Shown: in pieces, positions 33,896-42,453 of the stretch
How positions within the stretch are numbered: position 1 is the stretch's first letter
Layout: every line of letters starts with the position of its first letter
From: Sphingomonas sp. Ag1
Lineage (GTDB): Bacteria; Pseudomonadota; Alphaproteobacteria; Sphingomonadales; Sphingomonadaceae
Assembly: GCF_000980895.1 (NCBI RefSeq)
Contig: NZ_LAZX01000094.1
Location: forward strand, 372,001-436,000
Direction: 5' to 3'
DNA length: 64,000 nt
Translations under genes and position numbers: made by a program
The notes under the pieces: model-generated
Seen by the model: only the letters and a program-made list of their open reading frames with translations
Told to the model about the DNA's origin: nothing
The model's database searches: none

Positions 33896-36658
33896 GTGCA
33901 GGGGCTTGTTTGGGCTTACCGGGGTGGAATGGTGACTATTTTGAACACTTCGTTTGCTCGACCGCGCGCTGCGGCCATGCTGCTCGGCTGCACGATGCTG
34001 ACCGGCATTCCGTCGGTCGCGCTTGCGCAAGGTGCGCCCGCTACGGCCCAGCCTGGTGCGGCGGCTCAGCAGCAGGTCGCGCCGGCACCTAGCGCTACGC
34101 CGGTGGAGCGGACGATTCGCTCGCTCCGAGTCGAAGGCTCGCAGCGTATCGAGCCCGATACGGCGCTCAGCTACACGAAGCTGCGGATCGGACAGCCGTA
34201 CACCAACGAGTCGCTCGATCAGGCGATCAAGGATCTGTACGCCAGCGACCTGTTCGCCGATGTGACCGTCGCAGGGGCGGAGACCGGCGACATCGTGCTT
34301 CGGGTGCGTGAGAACCCGATCATCAACCGCGTGATCCTTGAGGGCAACAAGCGCCTCAAGGACGACAAGATCACGAAGGAAATCAAGCTTAAGCCGCGGC
34401 AGGTCTTCACCCGCAGTGCCGTGCGTCAGGACGTCGCGCGTATTGTCGAGCTTTATCGCCGCCAGGGCCGGTTCGGCGCGAGTGTCGAGCCCAAGATGGT
34501 GTCGCTTGATCAGAACCGCGTCGACGTGGTGTTCGAGATCAGCGAAGGGCCCAAGTCCAAGGTTCGTCAGATCAACATCATCGGCAACGAGGTGTTCGAC
34601 GACGACAAGCTGCGCGAGCAGATGGCAACGAAACAGGCGCGCTTTTTCCGCCTGCTGTCGTCCAACACGACCTATGATCAGGACCGACTGGCTTATGACC
34701 AGCAGAAGCTGCGCCAGTTCTATCTGACCGAAGGCTATGCCGACTTCCGCGTCACGAGCGCAGTAGCCGAGCTGACGCCGGACAAGGAAGACTTCATCAT
34801 CACCTATGTGGTGGAGGAGGGGCCCCGCTATAAATTCGGCGACATCACGGTCGACAGCGACATCCGCGACTTCGACGACAAGGCGCTGGCGAAGACGCTG
34901 CCGCTGAAGAAGGGTGATTGGTACAACGCCAAGCTGGTCGAGGACACGGTCGACAGCCTCAGCCAGACCACGGGTCTGTTCGGCTACGCCTTCACCGAGA
35001 TCAGCCCTGAATTTCAGCGCGATCGCGACTCGCTGACCATGTCGATCAACTTCCACATCGGCGAGGCGAAGCGCACCTACGTCGAGCGAATCGACATCAC
35101 CGGCAATACGCAGACTCAGGACAAGGTGATCCGCCGCGAGATCCGTCTTGCGGAAGGTGACGCGTTCAACAGCTTCCAGGTGCGGCGTTCGCAGGACCGC
35201 ATCAACAGCCTGGGATTCTTCCAGGACAAGTTCGAGATCAAGCAGACGCCGGGTTCAGCGCCGGATCGCGTCATCCTGGGCGCCAACGTCGAAGAGCGCG
35301 CCACGGGCGAACTGCAGCTCTCCGCGGGCTTCTCCAGCCTCGAGCGCTTCATCCTTCAGTTCAACCTGACGCAGCGCAACTTCCGCGGCAAGGGCCAGGA
35401 ACTGCGCTTCGGCGTCAACTATTCTAGTTATTCGAAGTCGGTCGAGCTCGGCTTCACCGAGCCTTATCTGTTCGACAAGAACATCGCCGTCGGCGTCGAC
35501 GTGTTCCGGCGCGACTTCAACGCATTCAACTTCGTCAACAACCGCCGCGAAACCACGTATAGCCAGGTGTCCACCGGCTTCCAGGTTCGTGCCGGCGTGC
35601 CGCTGACCGAATATTGGTCGCTCTCGGCACGTTACGGGCTGTCGTATGACGAAGTGACGCTGGATCGTACCGCGTTCTTCCGCGATGGTCAGTGCGATCC
35701 GCTGCTCGCGGGTCGCTATCTCTGCGACGCTCTGGGCAATCGTCTGACGTCGTCGGTCGGTTATTCGCTGATCTACGACAGCCTGAACAGCCGCCTGCGG
35801 CCGTCGGCGGGGCAGCGCTTTACCTTCAGCCAGGACTTCGCCGGGCTGGGCGGTGACGTGAAGTACCTGCGGACGCGCGCTGACGCGGCGAAATATTGGG
35901 GCATCGGCGGCGGGTTCATTCTCTCGGCGCTCGCTGAAGGCGGCTACATTCACGCGCTTGAAAGCAGCCCGCGTCCCGGCGTAGATCCGATCCGGATTAC
36001 CGACCGCTTCTATCTGGGTGAGCCGCAGTTCCGCGGCTTCGACATCCGCGGCGTCGGCCCGCGCGTGCTGCGCCAGTATTTCACGACCGACGCCAACGGC
36101 GCGCAGGTCCTGATCACCGATCGCGACCAGATCATCGACGACGCGCTGGGCGGCAAAGCCTATTATCTTGGCCGCATCGAACTCGAGATCCCGTTGGGTT
36201 CGGGCGCGCGCGAGCTGGGCTTGCGTCCGTCCGTTTATGTGCAGGCCGGCAGTCTGTTCAATATCACACGACCGGAACCGACCGCGGTATTCCCGACCAC
36301 CACGGATGCGAACGGCAACACCGTCGTCTTGCCGCTTCCGCTCAAGGACGCCGCGGGCAACCCGCTCTACTTCTACTCGACGCCGGCCGGCGCGAACGTC
36401 TCGACCACCTGCGCCGCCGGTATTCCGGATGGCAGCGGCGGTTGTAACGGCATCATCCCGAACTCGCCGCAGATCGCGTCTCAGCCCTTTGTCGAGACCT
36501 TCCTCGGCAATTCCGCAAAGCCGCGTCTGTCGATCGGTTTTGGTGTGAACTGGACGTCGCCGTTCGGTCCGCTTCGCATCGACGTCGCCCGCGCTCTCAT
36601 CAAGCAGCGCGGCGATGACCCCAAGCTTATCACTTTCAACGTAGGGACTCAGTTCTGA
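33896..36658 (+). CDS. bamA: Outer membrane protein assembly factor BamA
   Basis: The protein of up to 920 residues is the core of the beta-barrel assembly machine. It has a signal peptide ending ALAQ, five POTRA repeats (about residues 75-425) and a C-terminal 16-strand barrel whose last residue is Phe (NVGTQF). GTG 33896 has GAGGG eight bases upstream; ATG 33929 would give a shorter and more usual signal peptide, so the start is open. The barrel carries two unusual Cys-containing loops, one near codons 35690-35730 and one near 36400-36450. skp follows with a 1-bp overlap. Confidence 0.97.
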   Translation: MQGLVWAYRGGMVTILNTSFARPRAAAMLLGCTMLTGIPSVALAQGAPATAQPGAAAQQQVAPAPSATPVERTIRSLRVEGSQRIEPDTALSYTKLRIGQPYTNESLDQAIKDLYASDLFADVTVAGAETGDIVLRVRENPIINRVILEGNKRLKDDKITKEIKLKPRQVFTRSAVRQDVARIVELYRRQGRFGASVEPKMVSLDQNRVDVVFEISEGPKSKVRQINIIGNEVFDDDKLREQMATKQARFFRLLSSNTTYDQDRLAYDQQKLRQFYLTEGYADFRVTSAVAELTPDKEDFIITYVVEEGPRYKFGDITVDSDIRDFDDKALAKTLPLKKGDWYNAKLVEDTVDSLSQTTGLFGYAFTEISPEFQRDRDSLTMSINFHIGEAKRTYVERIDITGNTQTQDKVIRREIRLAEGDAFNSFQVRRSQDRINSLGFFQDKFEIKQTPGSAPDRVILGANVEERATGELQLSAGFSSLERFILQFNLTQRNFRGKGQELRFGVNYSSYSKSVELGFTEPYLFDKNIAVGVDVFRRDFNAFNFVNNRRETTYSQVSTGFQVRAGVPLTEYWSLSARYGLSYDEVTLDRTAFFRDGQCDPLLAGRYLCDALGNRLTSSVGYSLIYDSLNSRLRPSAGQRFTFSQDFAGLGGDVKYLRTRADAAKYWGIGGGFILSALAEGGYIHALESSPRPGVDPIRITDRFYLGEPQFRGFDIRGVGPRVLRQYFTTDANGAQVLITDRDQIIDDALGGKAYYLGRIELEIPLGSGARELGLRPSVYVQAGSLFNITRPEPTAVFPTTTDANGNTVVLPLPLKDAAGNPLYFYSTPAGANVSTTCAAGIPDGSGGCNGIIPNSPQIASQPFVETFLGNSAKPRLSIGFGVNWTSPFGPLRIDVARALIKQRGDDPKLITFNVGTQF

Positions 36659-37293
36659 TGACCAAGTTCAAGCTCATGCTGATGGCTGCCGCGATCGCAG
36701 TCCCCGGTACGTTTGCTGCCGGCGGCGCCGCTGCGCAGGTGTCCGGCATCGCTGTCGCGAACCCGGAACAGGCCGTCGCCAATTCGAAGGCGTGGACTGC
36801 GGCTCGCGCACAGATCCAATCGACGTACAAGACTCAGCTGGATCAGGCGAACACGCGCCGCAACGCGATTCAGGCCGAATTGCAGCCGCTCGTGACCGCA
36901 TATCAGACGGCAGCGCGCGCGCCCGGCGCGACCGAAGCATCGCTGCGTCCGCAGGCGCAGGCGATCCAGACCAAGCAGCAGGCAGCGCAGCAGGAACTCA
37001 CCCGCCTGACGCAGCCGGCGCAGCGCGCAGAGGCCTATGCCATCGAGCAGATCAGCGCGAAGCTGAACGACGCCGTTCAGGCCGCCGTGCGCGCCCGCAA
37101 CGTGTCGTTGCTGCTGCGTCCCGAAGCTGCGCTCTTCGCCCAGCCGGCCGCTGACATCACCTCGTCGATCACCGCTGAGCTCGACAAGGCAGTGCCGAGC
37201 GTCGGGATCACCCCGCCGGCGAATTGGCATCCGGGCGGCCAGGGCCAGCAGGGCGCCGCACCGGCTCCTGCTGCGCAGACGCAGGGCCGCTGA
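36658..37293 (+). CDS. skp: Skp/OmpH-family periplasmic chaperone
   Basis: The 211-aa secreted protein has a signal peptide (AAGGAAAQ, cleavage near residue 27), then [19 protein letters not shown], an Ala/Gln-rich coiled coil (about 45-140) and a conserved end (about 145-180). The tail after about residue 185 is Pro/Gln/Gly-rich. Skp holds unfolded outer membrane proteins for BamA. In most LPS-making proteobacteria lpxD follows here; in this window fabZ comes next directly. Confidence 0.9.
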   Translation: MTKFKLMLMAAAIAVPGTFAAGGAAAQVSGIAVANPEQAVANSKAWTAARAQIQSTYKTQLDQANTRRNAIQAELQPLVTAYQTAARAPGATEASLRPQAQAIQTKQQAAQQELTRLTQPAQRAEAYAIEQISAKLNDAVQAAVRARNVSLLLRPEAALFAQPAADITSSITAELDKAVPSVGITPPANWHPGGQGQQGAAPAPAAQTQGR

Positions 37294-37304
37294 GCCAGCT
37301 CGGG

Positions 37305-37781
37305 ATGACCGACGTGCAGACCAAGGCCGCCATCGGCCCGCTAGATGTGACGCGGGTGATGGCGGCGCTGCCGCATCGCTATCCGATGCTGCTCGTCGAC
37401 CGGGTCGAAACGCTCGTGCCTGATCAGTCGATCGTCGCCATCAAGGCGGTGACGATCAACGAGGGATTCTTCCAGGGGCATTTCCCCGGTCGGCCGATCA
37501 TGCCCGGCGTGTTGATCGTCGAGGCGCTCGCACAGGCGGCGGGCGTGCTTGCGGTCGAAAGCCTTGGCCTCGCCGGCACGGGTAAGCTGGTCTATTTCAT
37601 GTCGATCGACGGCGTGAAGTTCCGGAAGCCGGTCGAACCCGGTGTCTTGCTTCGGCTGGAAGTCAGCTTCGTTCAAAAGCGTGCGCGGGTGTGCAAGTTC
37701 GCGGGACGTGCCTTGATCGAAGGCGAGCTGGCGGCCGAGTGTGAGTTCACCGCCATGATCGCGGATCCACCTGCGGCCTGA
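37305..37781 (+). CDS. fabZ: 3-hydroxyacyl-[acyl-carrier-protein] dehydratase FabZ
   Basis: The 158-aa hot-dog enzyme dehydrates 3-hydroxyacyl-ACP in fatty acid elongation. The catalytic His is in [12 protein letters not shown] and the catalytic Glu in [13 protein letters not shown], with the [17 protein letters not shown] segment between them. The frame is open to 37224 inside skp, but ATG 37305 with GGG just before it matches the family start. No lpxD lies upstream and no lpxA downstream. Confidence 0.97.
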   Translation: MTDVQTKAAIGPLDVTRVMAALPHRYPMLLVDRVETLVPDQSIVAIKAVTINEGFFQGHFPGRPIMPGVLIVEALAQAAGVLAVESLGLAGTGKLVYFMSIDGVKFRKPVEPGVLLRLEVSFVQKRARVCKFAGRALIEGELAAECEFTAMIADPPAA

Positions 37782-37882
37782 TCGGCAGCGACCATAGCAA
37801 TGATTGCGTGGGCCGCGCTCCTCTGTTAAGCGCGCCGCTTCCTTTCGGCTGGTCGGTAACCAGCCACGTCGGAGATTGAGTT

Positions 37883-38113
37883 GTGAAGAAAGATATCCAC
37901 CCCGATTACCACATGATCAAGGTCCAGATGACGGACGGCACGGTGTACGAAACCCGCTCCACCTGGGGCAAGGAAGGCGACACCATGACGCTCGAAATCG
38001 ATCCGCTGGCGCATCCGGCATGGACCGGTGGCAAGGGCCAGATGCTCGACACCGGCGGTCAGGTGGCGCGCTTCAACAAGCGCTTCGGTGGCGGACTTAC
38101 GCTTCGCAAGTAA
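37883..38113 (+). CDS. rpmE: 50S ribosomal protein L31, zinc-free form
   Basis: The 76-aa protein starts [10 protein letters not shown] and contains [14 protein letters not shown] and a late RFNKRFGG segment. The zinc-binding Cys residues of the C+ form are absent, so it is the C- type that needs no metal. The start is GTG 37883. It lies about 100 bp after fabZ and is closed by a strong terminator. Confidence 0.95.
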   Translation: MKKDIHPDYHMIKVQMTDGTVYETRSTWGKEGDTMTLEIDPLAHPAWTGGKGQMLDTGGQVARFNKRFGGGLTLRK

Positions 38114-38164
38114 CCTCCACCTGCTGATCGCAGGAGCCGCGACTTTTCGTCTCGGCTGACATAT

Positions 38165-38195
38165 GGGCCGGCACCTTTGATGGGCCGGCCCTTTT
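38165..38195 (+). terminator. Intrinsic terminator after rpmE
   Basis: GGGCCGGC (38165-38172) pairs with GCCGGCCC (38184-38191), and TTTTATTTT follows at once. It closes the operon that ends with rpmE, about 50 bp after the stop. Confidence 0.9.
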
Positions 38196-38272
38196 ATTTT
38201 GTGCACAATCGCTTGTCGGAGATGACAACGCAGTGGCGCTTGTCTTGATCGCAGGATAGGAGAGCCGTCCCC

Positions 38273-38362
38273 GGACGGGTGGCCGAGTGGTTTAAGGCAG
38301 CGGTCTTGAAAACCGCCGTAGGTTTACGCTTACCGTGGGTTCGAATCCCACCCCGTCCGCCA
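38273..38362 (+). tRNA. tRNA-Ser (anticodon UGA)
   Basis: The acceptor arms GGACGGG (38273-38279) and CCCGTCC (38352-38358) pair fully, followed by the discriminator G and an encoded CCA (38360-38362). The anticodon stem GCGGT/ACCGC encloses CTTGAAA, giving anticodon TGA. The T-arm is GTGGG-TTCGAAT-CCCAC. The long variable arm marks a class II tRNA, as expected for serine. Confidence 0.97.
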
Positions 38363-38400
38363 TCACGTTGCGTCGCCGAGGTCGACGCGCCTGCAGCCCG

Positions 38401-39189
38401 CTACGACCAGCTTGTCGCGCGGCGGATCGCTTGGTCGACCGGCACGTCGTGCAGCCTGCGATAGCGCGCTTCGACAAGGGTGAATAACCCAAATGCGAGC
38501 AGGCCTGCGCTGATGATCACGTCAAAGGGGCTGCTGAGCCATGCGAGGACACGCGCCATGCCGCCGGCCTCGTCTGCCTGGCCTTCCATTCCGGCGCGAA
38601 CAAGGAAGTAGCCGCTGATCAAGAACACCAAACCACGCGCGGCGTAGCCGGCACGACCGCACCATTGCACCCAGGGACGGCGGGCAATCGATGGGTCAAT
38701 GTAGCGCAGGAATGATCCCTTTACCGCTTTCATGAGCTGTACTGCGGCGACCGCGAGCAGGATGATGCCGCCCACGATGACGAGTGCCCATCCACCCGGC
38801 ATCTGCAGGGCAGTCTGTGTGCCTTCCTGCGTACCGTCACCCGACAGCGCCACGCCGCGCATCAGACGGACCGATTGCCAGCTGAAGAAAAGGTGCACGA
38901 CACCGCTGGCTCCGGCCCCCAGCCGCTCGAAAACGCCTCTACGGTCTGATCCGTGGCGTTCGAGGTCAAAGGCGGCATCGGTCAGCCTCCATATGCCGTA
39001 GGCGGCGAGTCCCGCCGCCATCGCGCCCAGCAGGAATTGGCCGCCGCCTTCGCGAAGATATTCCAGCGCGCCGCTCTGGTCTTCTGCCCGCCCGGTACGC
39101 AGGACCAGCACCGCGATGACGATGTATAGCAGTCCCCGCGCCGCGAAGCCGATCCGGGTCAGGGTAGTCAGGCGCGCATTGGCGTTCAT
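38401..39189 (-). CDS. DUF1206 membrane protein
   Basis: The 262-aa protein has about six membrane helices in three pairs, each beginning with an Arg-x-Gly-(Y/F)-(A/V)-A-(R/S)-G-like turn (RIGFAARGLLYI near residue 12, ERLGAGASGVVHL mid-protein, RAGYAARGLVFL later). This is the DUF1206 pattern. Function is unknown. ATG 39189 has GAGGAG just upstream; the frame open to 39621 is rejected. A GGAAC-N17-GTT element, the binding pattern of the EcfG general stress sigma factor, lies directly before it, so stress induction is likely. It is divergent from the exported reductase gene. Confidence 0.85.
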   Translation of the reverse strand: MNANARLTTLTRIGFAARGLLYIVIAVLVLRTGRAEDQSGALEYLREGGGQFLLGAMAAGLAAYGIWRLTDAAFDLERHGSDRRGVFERLGAGASGVVHLFFSWQSVRLMRGVALSGDGTQEGTQTALQMPGGWALVIVGGIILLAVAAVQLMKAVKGSFLRYIDPSIARRPWVQWCGRAGYAARGLVFLISGYFLVRAGMEGQADEAGGMARVLAWLSSPFDVIISAGLLAFGLFTLVEARYRRLHDVPVDQAIRRATSWS

Positions 39190-39210
39190 GTGAAGCTCCT
39201 CACGGTGCCA

Positions 39211-39235
39211 AACAGCAGTGAAGTGTGAACGTTCC
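39211..39235 (-). promoter_or_regulatory. EcfG-type (general stress response) promoter candidate
   Basis: On the - strand GGAAC (39235-39231) is followed after 17 bases by GTT (39213-39211). This matches the GGAAC-N16/17-(c)GTT consensus of the alphaproteobacterial sigma factor EcfG. The -10 element lies 21 bases before the start codon of the DUF1206 gene, leaving a leader of about 14 nt that just contains the GAGGAG box. The call is by eye; the spacing and position are right, but GTT is a weak -10 on its own. Confidence 0.5.
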
Positions 39236-39443
39236 TGCGTTGGATCATGGCCCTTCGAAAATGATGCTGGTGCCAAGTTACAGCGCCCTTGCGTCAAAGG
39301 TGTTGAGCTTCGTCTGGAGCAGGTGGCAAAGCTGGGGACACCTCTCCTTTGCCGCACCAGCAAAACGCCAAGTATTTGCGGTATCAAGGGAACTACTGTG
39401 ATCGCGCGAGCGCTGTGGAGGCACGTTTTGCTGGAGCTTCCCC

Positions 39444-40427
39444 ATGCCCGATACCGACCGTCGCTCCTTTGTTGCCGGTGTTGCCGCACTGTCGGCCGCG
39501 TCCGCGACGTCGGCAGCAGCGCAGGAGAGCAAGTCGCGGCCAGCTGCGATGACCCCGGCAGCCGCGGCCTATCCCAAGCCGCCGTTCCCGGTTCAGCGGC
39601 AACCTTGGCCCGGCCTGGCATCGAAGATGACGCCCCGGCCGGACCACGGCGAGCAGAGCTACAAGGGCTCGGGCAAATTGGCGGGCAAGAAGGCGCTGAT
39701 CACCGGAGGCGACAGCGGCATCGGTCGTGCGGCCGCGATCGCCTACGCGCGCGAGGGCGCCGACGTGGCGATCAACTATCTGCCGGCCGAGGAGCCGGAC
39801 GCTCGTGAAGTCGTAGCGCTGATCGCGGCGGAAGGTCGGAAAGCCGTTGCGATCCCTGGCGATTTGCGTGACGAACGGTTTTGCCGCCGCCTGGTCGAAC
39901 AAGCGGCCGCGCAACTCGGCGGGCTCGATATCCTCGTCAACAATGCCGCCCGACAGCAAACGCGTCCTACGATCGCCGACATATCCAGCCAGGATTTCGA
40001 CGATACGATGAAGACCAACGTCTACGCGCCATTCTGGCTGACCAAGGCAGCACTGGAGAAGATGGGTCCCGGCGCTGTCATCGTGAATACGTCATCTGAA
40101 CAGGCGGGCGATCCGTCCAAAGATATTGTTGACTATGCGATGACCCGGGCGGCGGTCCTGAACTTCACCAAGGGAATGGCAAAGCAGCTGGCGTCACGCG
40201 GTATCCGCGTCAACGCGGTTGCCCCGGGGCCTTTCTGGACACCGCTCCAGGTGAGCGGCGGCGCCACTCCGGAGAAGCAACGCACCTTTGGCGCGAGCGC
40301 GCCGCTCGGCCGACCGGGGCAACCGGCGGAAATCGCGGCACTTTACGTAGCTGCCGCCGATCCAGCACTCAGTTTCTCCACCGGTCAGATATTCGGGGCG
40401 AGCGGCGGCAATGGACAGCCGGCCTGA
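39444..40427 (+). CDS. GSP39/YghA-type short-chain dehydrogenase with Tat-like signal
   Basis: This 327-aa oxidoreductase resembles the stress-linked GSP39/YghA branch of the SDR family, including the PGLASKMTPRPDHGEQSYKG lead-in before the Rossmann fold. It has TGGDSGIGR (NAD(P) binding, about residue 88), NNAA and VNTSSE. The first 30 residues carry RRSFVAG, an Ala-rich core and an AAAQ end, which looks like a Tat signal. The active-site motif is YAMTR, with Arg replacing the usual Lys of YxxxK. ATG 39444 has GGAG eight bases upstream. The substrate is unknown. Export is inferred from the signal only. Confidence 0.9.
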   Translation: MPDTDRRSFVAGVAALSAASATSAAAQESKSRPAAMTPAAAAYPKPPFPVQRQPWPGLASKMTPRPDHGEQSYKGSGKLAGKKALITGGDSGIGRAAAIAYAREGADVAINYLPAEEPDAREVVALIAAEGRKAVAIPGDLRDERFCRRLVEQAAAQLGGLDILVNNAARQQTRPTIADISSQDFDDTMKTNVYAPFWLTKAALEKMGPGAVIVNTSSEQAGDPSKDIVDYAMTRAAVLNFTKGMAKQLASRGIRVNAVAPGPFWTPLQVSGGATPEKQRTFGASAPLGRPGQPAEIAALYVAAADPALSFSTGQIFGASGGNGQPA

Positions 40428-40436
40428 GGCACAGTC

Positions 40437-40613
40437 ATGATTGAGGTGGAGACACTACAGGCGGCTATCGCCCATCTTCAGCGATTTCGTGCCAACCTGT
40501 ACGATGAGGACGAGGTGGATGTGGAGAGCGGCTTGCGTGCGGCCGATCTGGATATCGTCCTGGCCGCGGCCGAGCGTCAGCTGGAGTCAGATCGGCTCAC
40601 TGCGGCGGGGTAG
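40437..40613 (+). CDS. Small acidic protein of unknown function
   Basis: The 58-aa frame starts nine bases after the reductase stop. It encodes an Ala/Leu-rich helical protein with an acidic patch (DEDEVDVES, about residues 24-32), starting MIEVETLQAAIAHLQRF. No membrane segment or known motif is visible. The close spacing suggests it is read with the reductase. No strong ribosome-binding site is seen before ATG 40437, so translation is uncertain. Confidence 0.5.
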   Translation: MIEVETLQAAIAHLQRFRANLYDEDEVDVESGLRAADLDIVLAAAERQLESDRLTAAG

Positions 40614-40661
40614 CGGCCAGCAGTTACTATCATCCAAGCTTTCTCTATAAGTAAGCCGCTG

Positions 40662-41297
40662 ATGGTCGAGCACATCCTCTACAGCTTTCGACGTTGCCCC
40701 TATGCCATGCGTGCGCGGCTTGCGCTGTCGGCCAGCGGCATTCGCTACGAAGTGCGCGAGGTTCGGCTGTCCAAGAAGCCGGAAGAGCTGATTGCGGCTT
40801 CGTCCAAGGGAACGGTGCCCGTACTGAAGCGGTCCGATGGCGTGGTGATCGATGAAAGCCTCGCGATCATGCGCTGGGCGTTGGCCGAGAATGATCCGCA
40901 AGGGTGGCTTGAGCGGGATGGCCCTGCGCTGATCGACGCGAATGACACGGCCTTCAAACATGATCTCGATCGGTACAAATATCCCGATCGCCACGGGTCT
41001 GATCCGACCGCTCACCGCGACAATGGCCTGGGCTTTCTCCGTCAGCTTGAGGCGCGTCTCGCCAGGCACGAGCAGCTTTGCGGGAATGCGCCGGGGTTGG
41101 CGGATGCGGCGATCATGCCGTTCGTCCGACAGTTTGCGGCCGTCGACCTAAGTTGGTTCGCTACGCTCCCGCTGTCCAAGGTGAAGGCGTGGCTGGCGCA
41201 GCATCTCGCCTCCGAGACGTTCGAGCGGATCATGTTCCGTCTTCCGCCCTGGTCGCCCGGTGACGTGCCGGTCATCGTGAATGGCGCCGGATCGTAG
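40662..41297 (+). CDS. Glutathione S-transferase-like protein
   Basis: The 211-aa protein has an N-terminal thioredoxin-fold domain with FRRCPYAMRARLAL (Cys12 in the CPxxxR motif), the cis-Pro segment GTVPVLKR and the glutathione-contacting DES (about residue 66). An all-helical C-terminal domain follows. This pattern is close to the omega/glutaredoxin-2-like branch, which reduces disulfides or dehydroascorbate rather than conjugating. The substrate is not predictable. Confidence 0.85.
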   Translation: MVEHILYSFRRCPYAMRARLALSASGIRYEVREVRLSKKPEELIAASSKGTVPVLKRSDGVVIDESLAIMRWALAENDPQGWLERDGPALIDANDTAFKHDLDRYKYPDRHGSDPTAHRDNGLGFLRQLEARLARHEQLCGNAPGLADAAIMPFVRQFAAVDLSWFATLPLSKVKAWLAQHLASETFERIMFRLPPWSPGDVPVIVNGAGS

Positions 41298-41412
41298 CGA
41301 TCCAGATGGCACAAGGGCACAGATCCGCGGCGAGGGAAGGGTGCGGTGACTTGTGCCGCAGCAACGACAATTGCCGGTTCCGCCGAACTGGTGGCTGTGC
41401 CACACAGAGGTG

Positions 41413-42453
41413 GTGCACGTTTCCAACTTCATCGTTCGTCTCTCGACCCTGGCAGCTTGTGCAGGCGCGCTTGCCGTAGCGGCACCCGCCGTCGCCCAGG
41501 ACGAGGCAGGCTTTCAGGCCTATCTGCCGCAGCTTCGGGCGCAGGCGATCCGCGAGGGCGTTCGCCCGGCGACGGTGGACTCCGTCCTTCCCACGCTGAC
41601 GTACAATGCGCGCGTCGTAGAGCTCGATCGTGGACAGCCGGGAAACCCGCAATCCACCCGCATCCCCCCGTTCGCGCCGTACAAGGCGCGGCATGTCGAT
41701 GCCGCGCGCATCGGACGCGGGCAGAAGGCCTATGCGGCCAATCGGGCAAAGCTGTCGCGGGTCGAGGCCACCACCGGCGTCCCCGAATCGATCATGGTGG
41801 CGATCTGGGGCCACGAGACGAATTACGGTAGTTATACCGGCAACTTCGACCTGCTCCGCAGCCTCGCGACGCTCGCCTATGAAGGGCGCCGGCGGCAGCT
41901 GTTCGCGGGCGAGTTCGTCGCGACGCTCAAGATCATGGATCGAGGGATCCCGCGCGAGACGTTGAAGGGAAGCTGGGCAGGGGCCACCGGCAATCCACAG
42001 TTCCTGCCCTCCATGTACCTGCGCCTCGCCGTCGACGGGGACGGCGACGGACGGGTCGACATCTGGAACAGCCAGGCCGACACGCTGGCATCGATCGGCA
42101 ATTACCTGCTGAACGCCGGCTGGCGGGCGGGGCAGCCCTGGGGCTTTGCCGTATCCGTCCCGGCGAGCTTCGATCGCGCCACGCTGACCAACCGCTTGGT
42201 GTCCCCGCGGTGTCCGCGCGTATTTGAGCGTCACAGCAACTGGCGCACGATGGCGGAATGGCGCGCGGCCGGAATCATGCCGCAGGGCCGAAGCTGGCCA
42301 GCGGACGATGTGCTGGCGACCCTGATGGAGCCTGATGGCCCGGGACAGACGGCCTATCTGCTGACCAGCAACTATCGTGTCATCCTGGACTATAATTGCT
42401 CCAATTTCTACGCGCTGTCCGTGGGGCTGCTGGCCGATGCGGTCGAGCGCTAG
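41413..42453 (+). CDS. MltB-family lytic murein transglycosylase
   Basis: The 346-aa periplasmic enzyme cleaves peptidoglycan glycan strands with anhydro-muropeptide formation. A signal peptide ends APAVAQ (about residue 29). The catalytic Glu is in IWGHETNYGSYTG, and the SWAGATGNPQFLPSMY segment is the second family hallmark. The start is uncertain: GTG 41413 gives a normal signal peptide, while the frame is open to GTG 41353. The end overlaps the SPOR-domain gene by 17 bp. Products released here could feed AmgK-MurU recycling. Confidence 0.9.
   Translation: MHVSNFIVRLSTLAACAGALAVAAPAVAQDEAGFQAYLPQLRAQAIREGVRPATVDSVLPTLTYNARVVELDRGQPGNPQSTRIPPFAPYKARHVDAARIGRGQKAYAANRAKLSRVEATTGVPESIMVAIWGHETNYGSYTGNFDLLRSLATLAYEGRRRQLFAGEFVATLKIMDRGIPRETLKGSWAGATGNPQFLPSMYLRLAVDGDGDGRVDIWNSQADTLASIGNYLLNAGWRAGQPWGFAVSVPASFDRATLTNRLVSPRCPRVFERHSNWRTMAEWRAAGIMPQGRSWPADDVLATLMEPDGPGQTAYLLTSNYRVILDYNCSNFYALSVGLLADAVER

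Noticed and set aside
38279-38464. Short open frame across the tRNA gene
   Set aside because: It reads through the tRNA-Ser gene, which folds perfectly, so the frame is accidental.
39389-39420. Second EcfG promoter in front of the reductase gene
   Set aside because: GGAAC is present at 39389 but no GTT follows at 16-17 bases.
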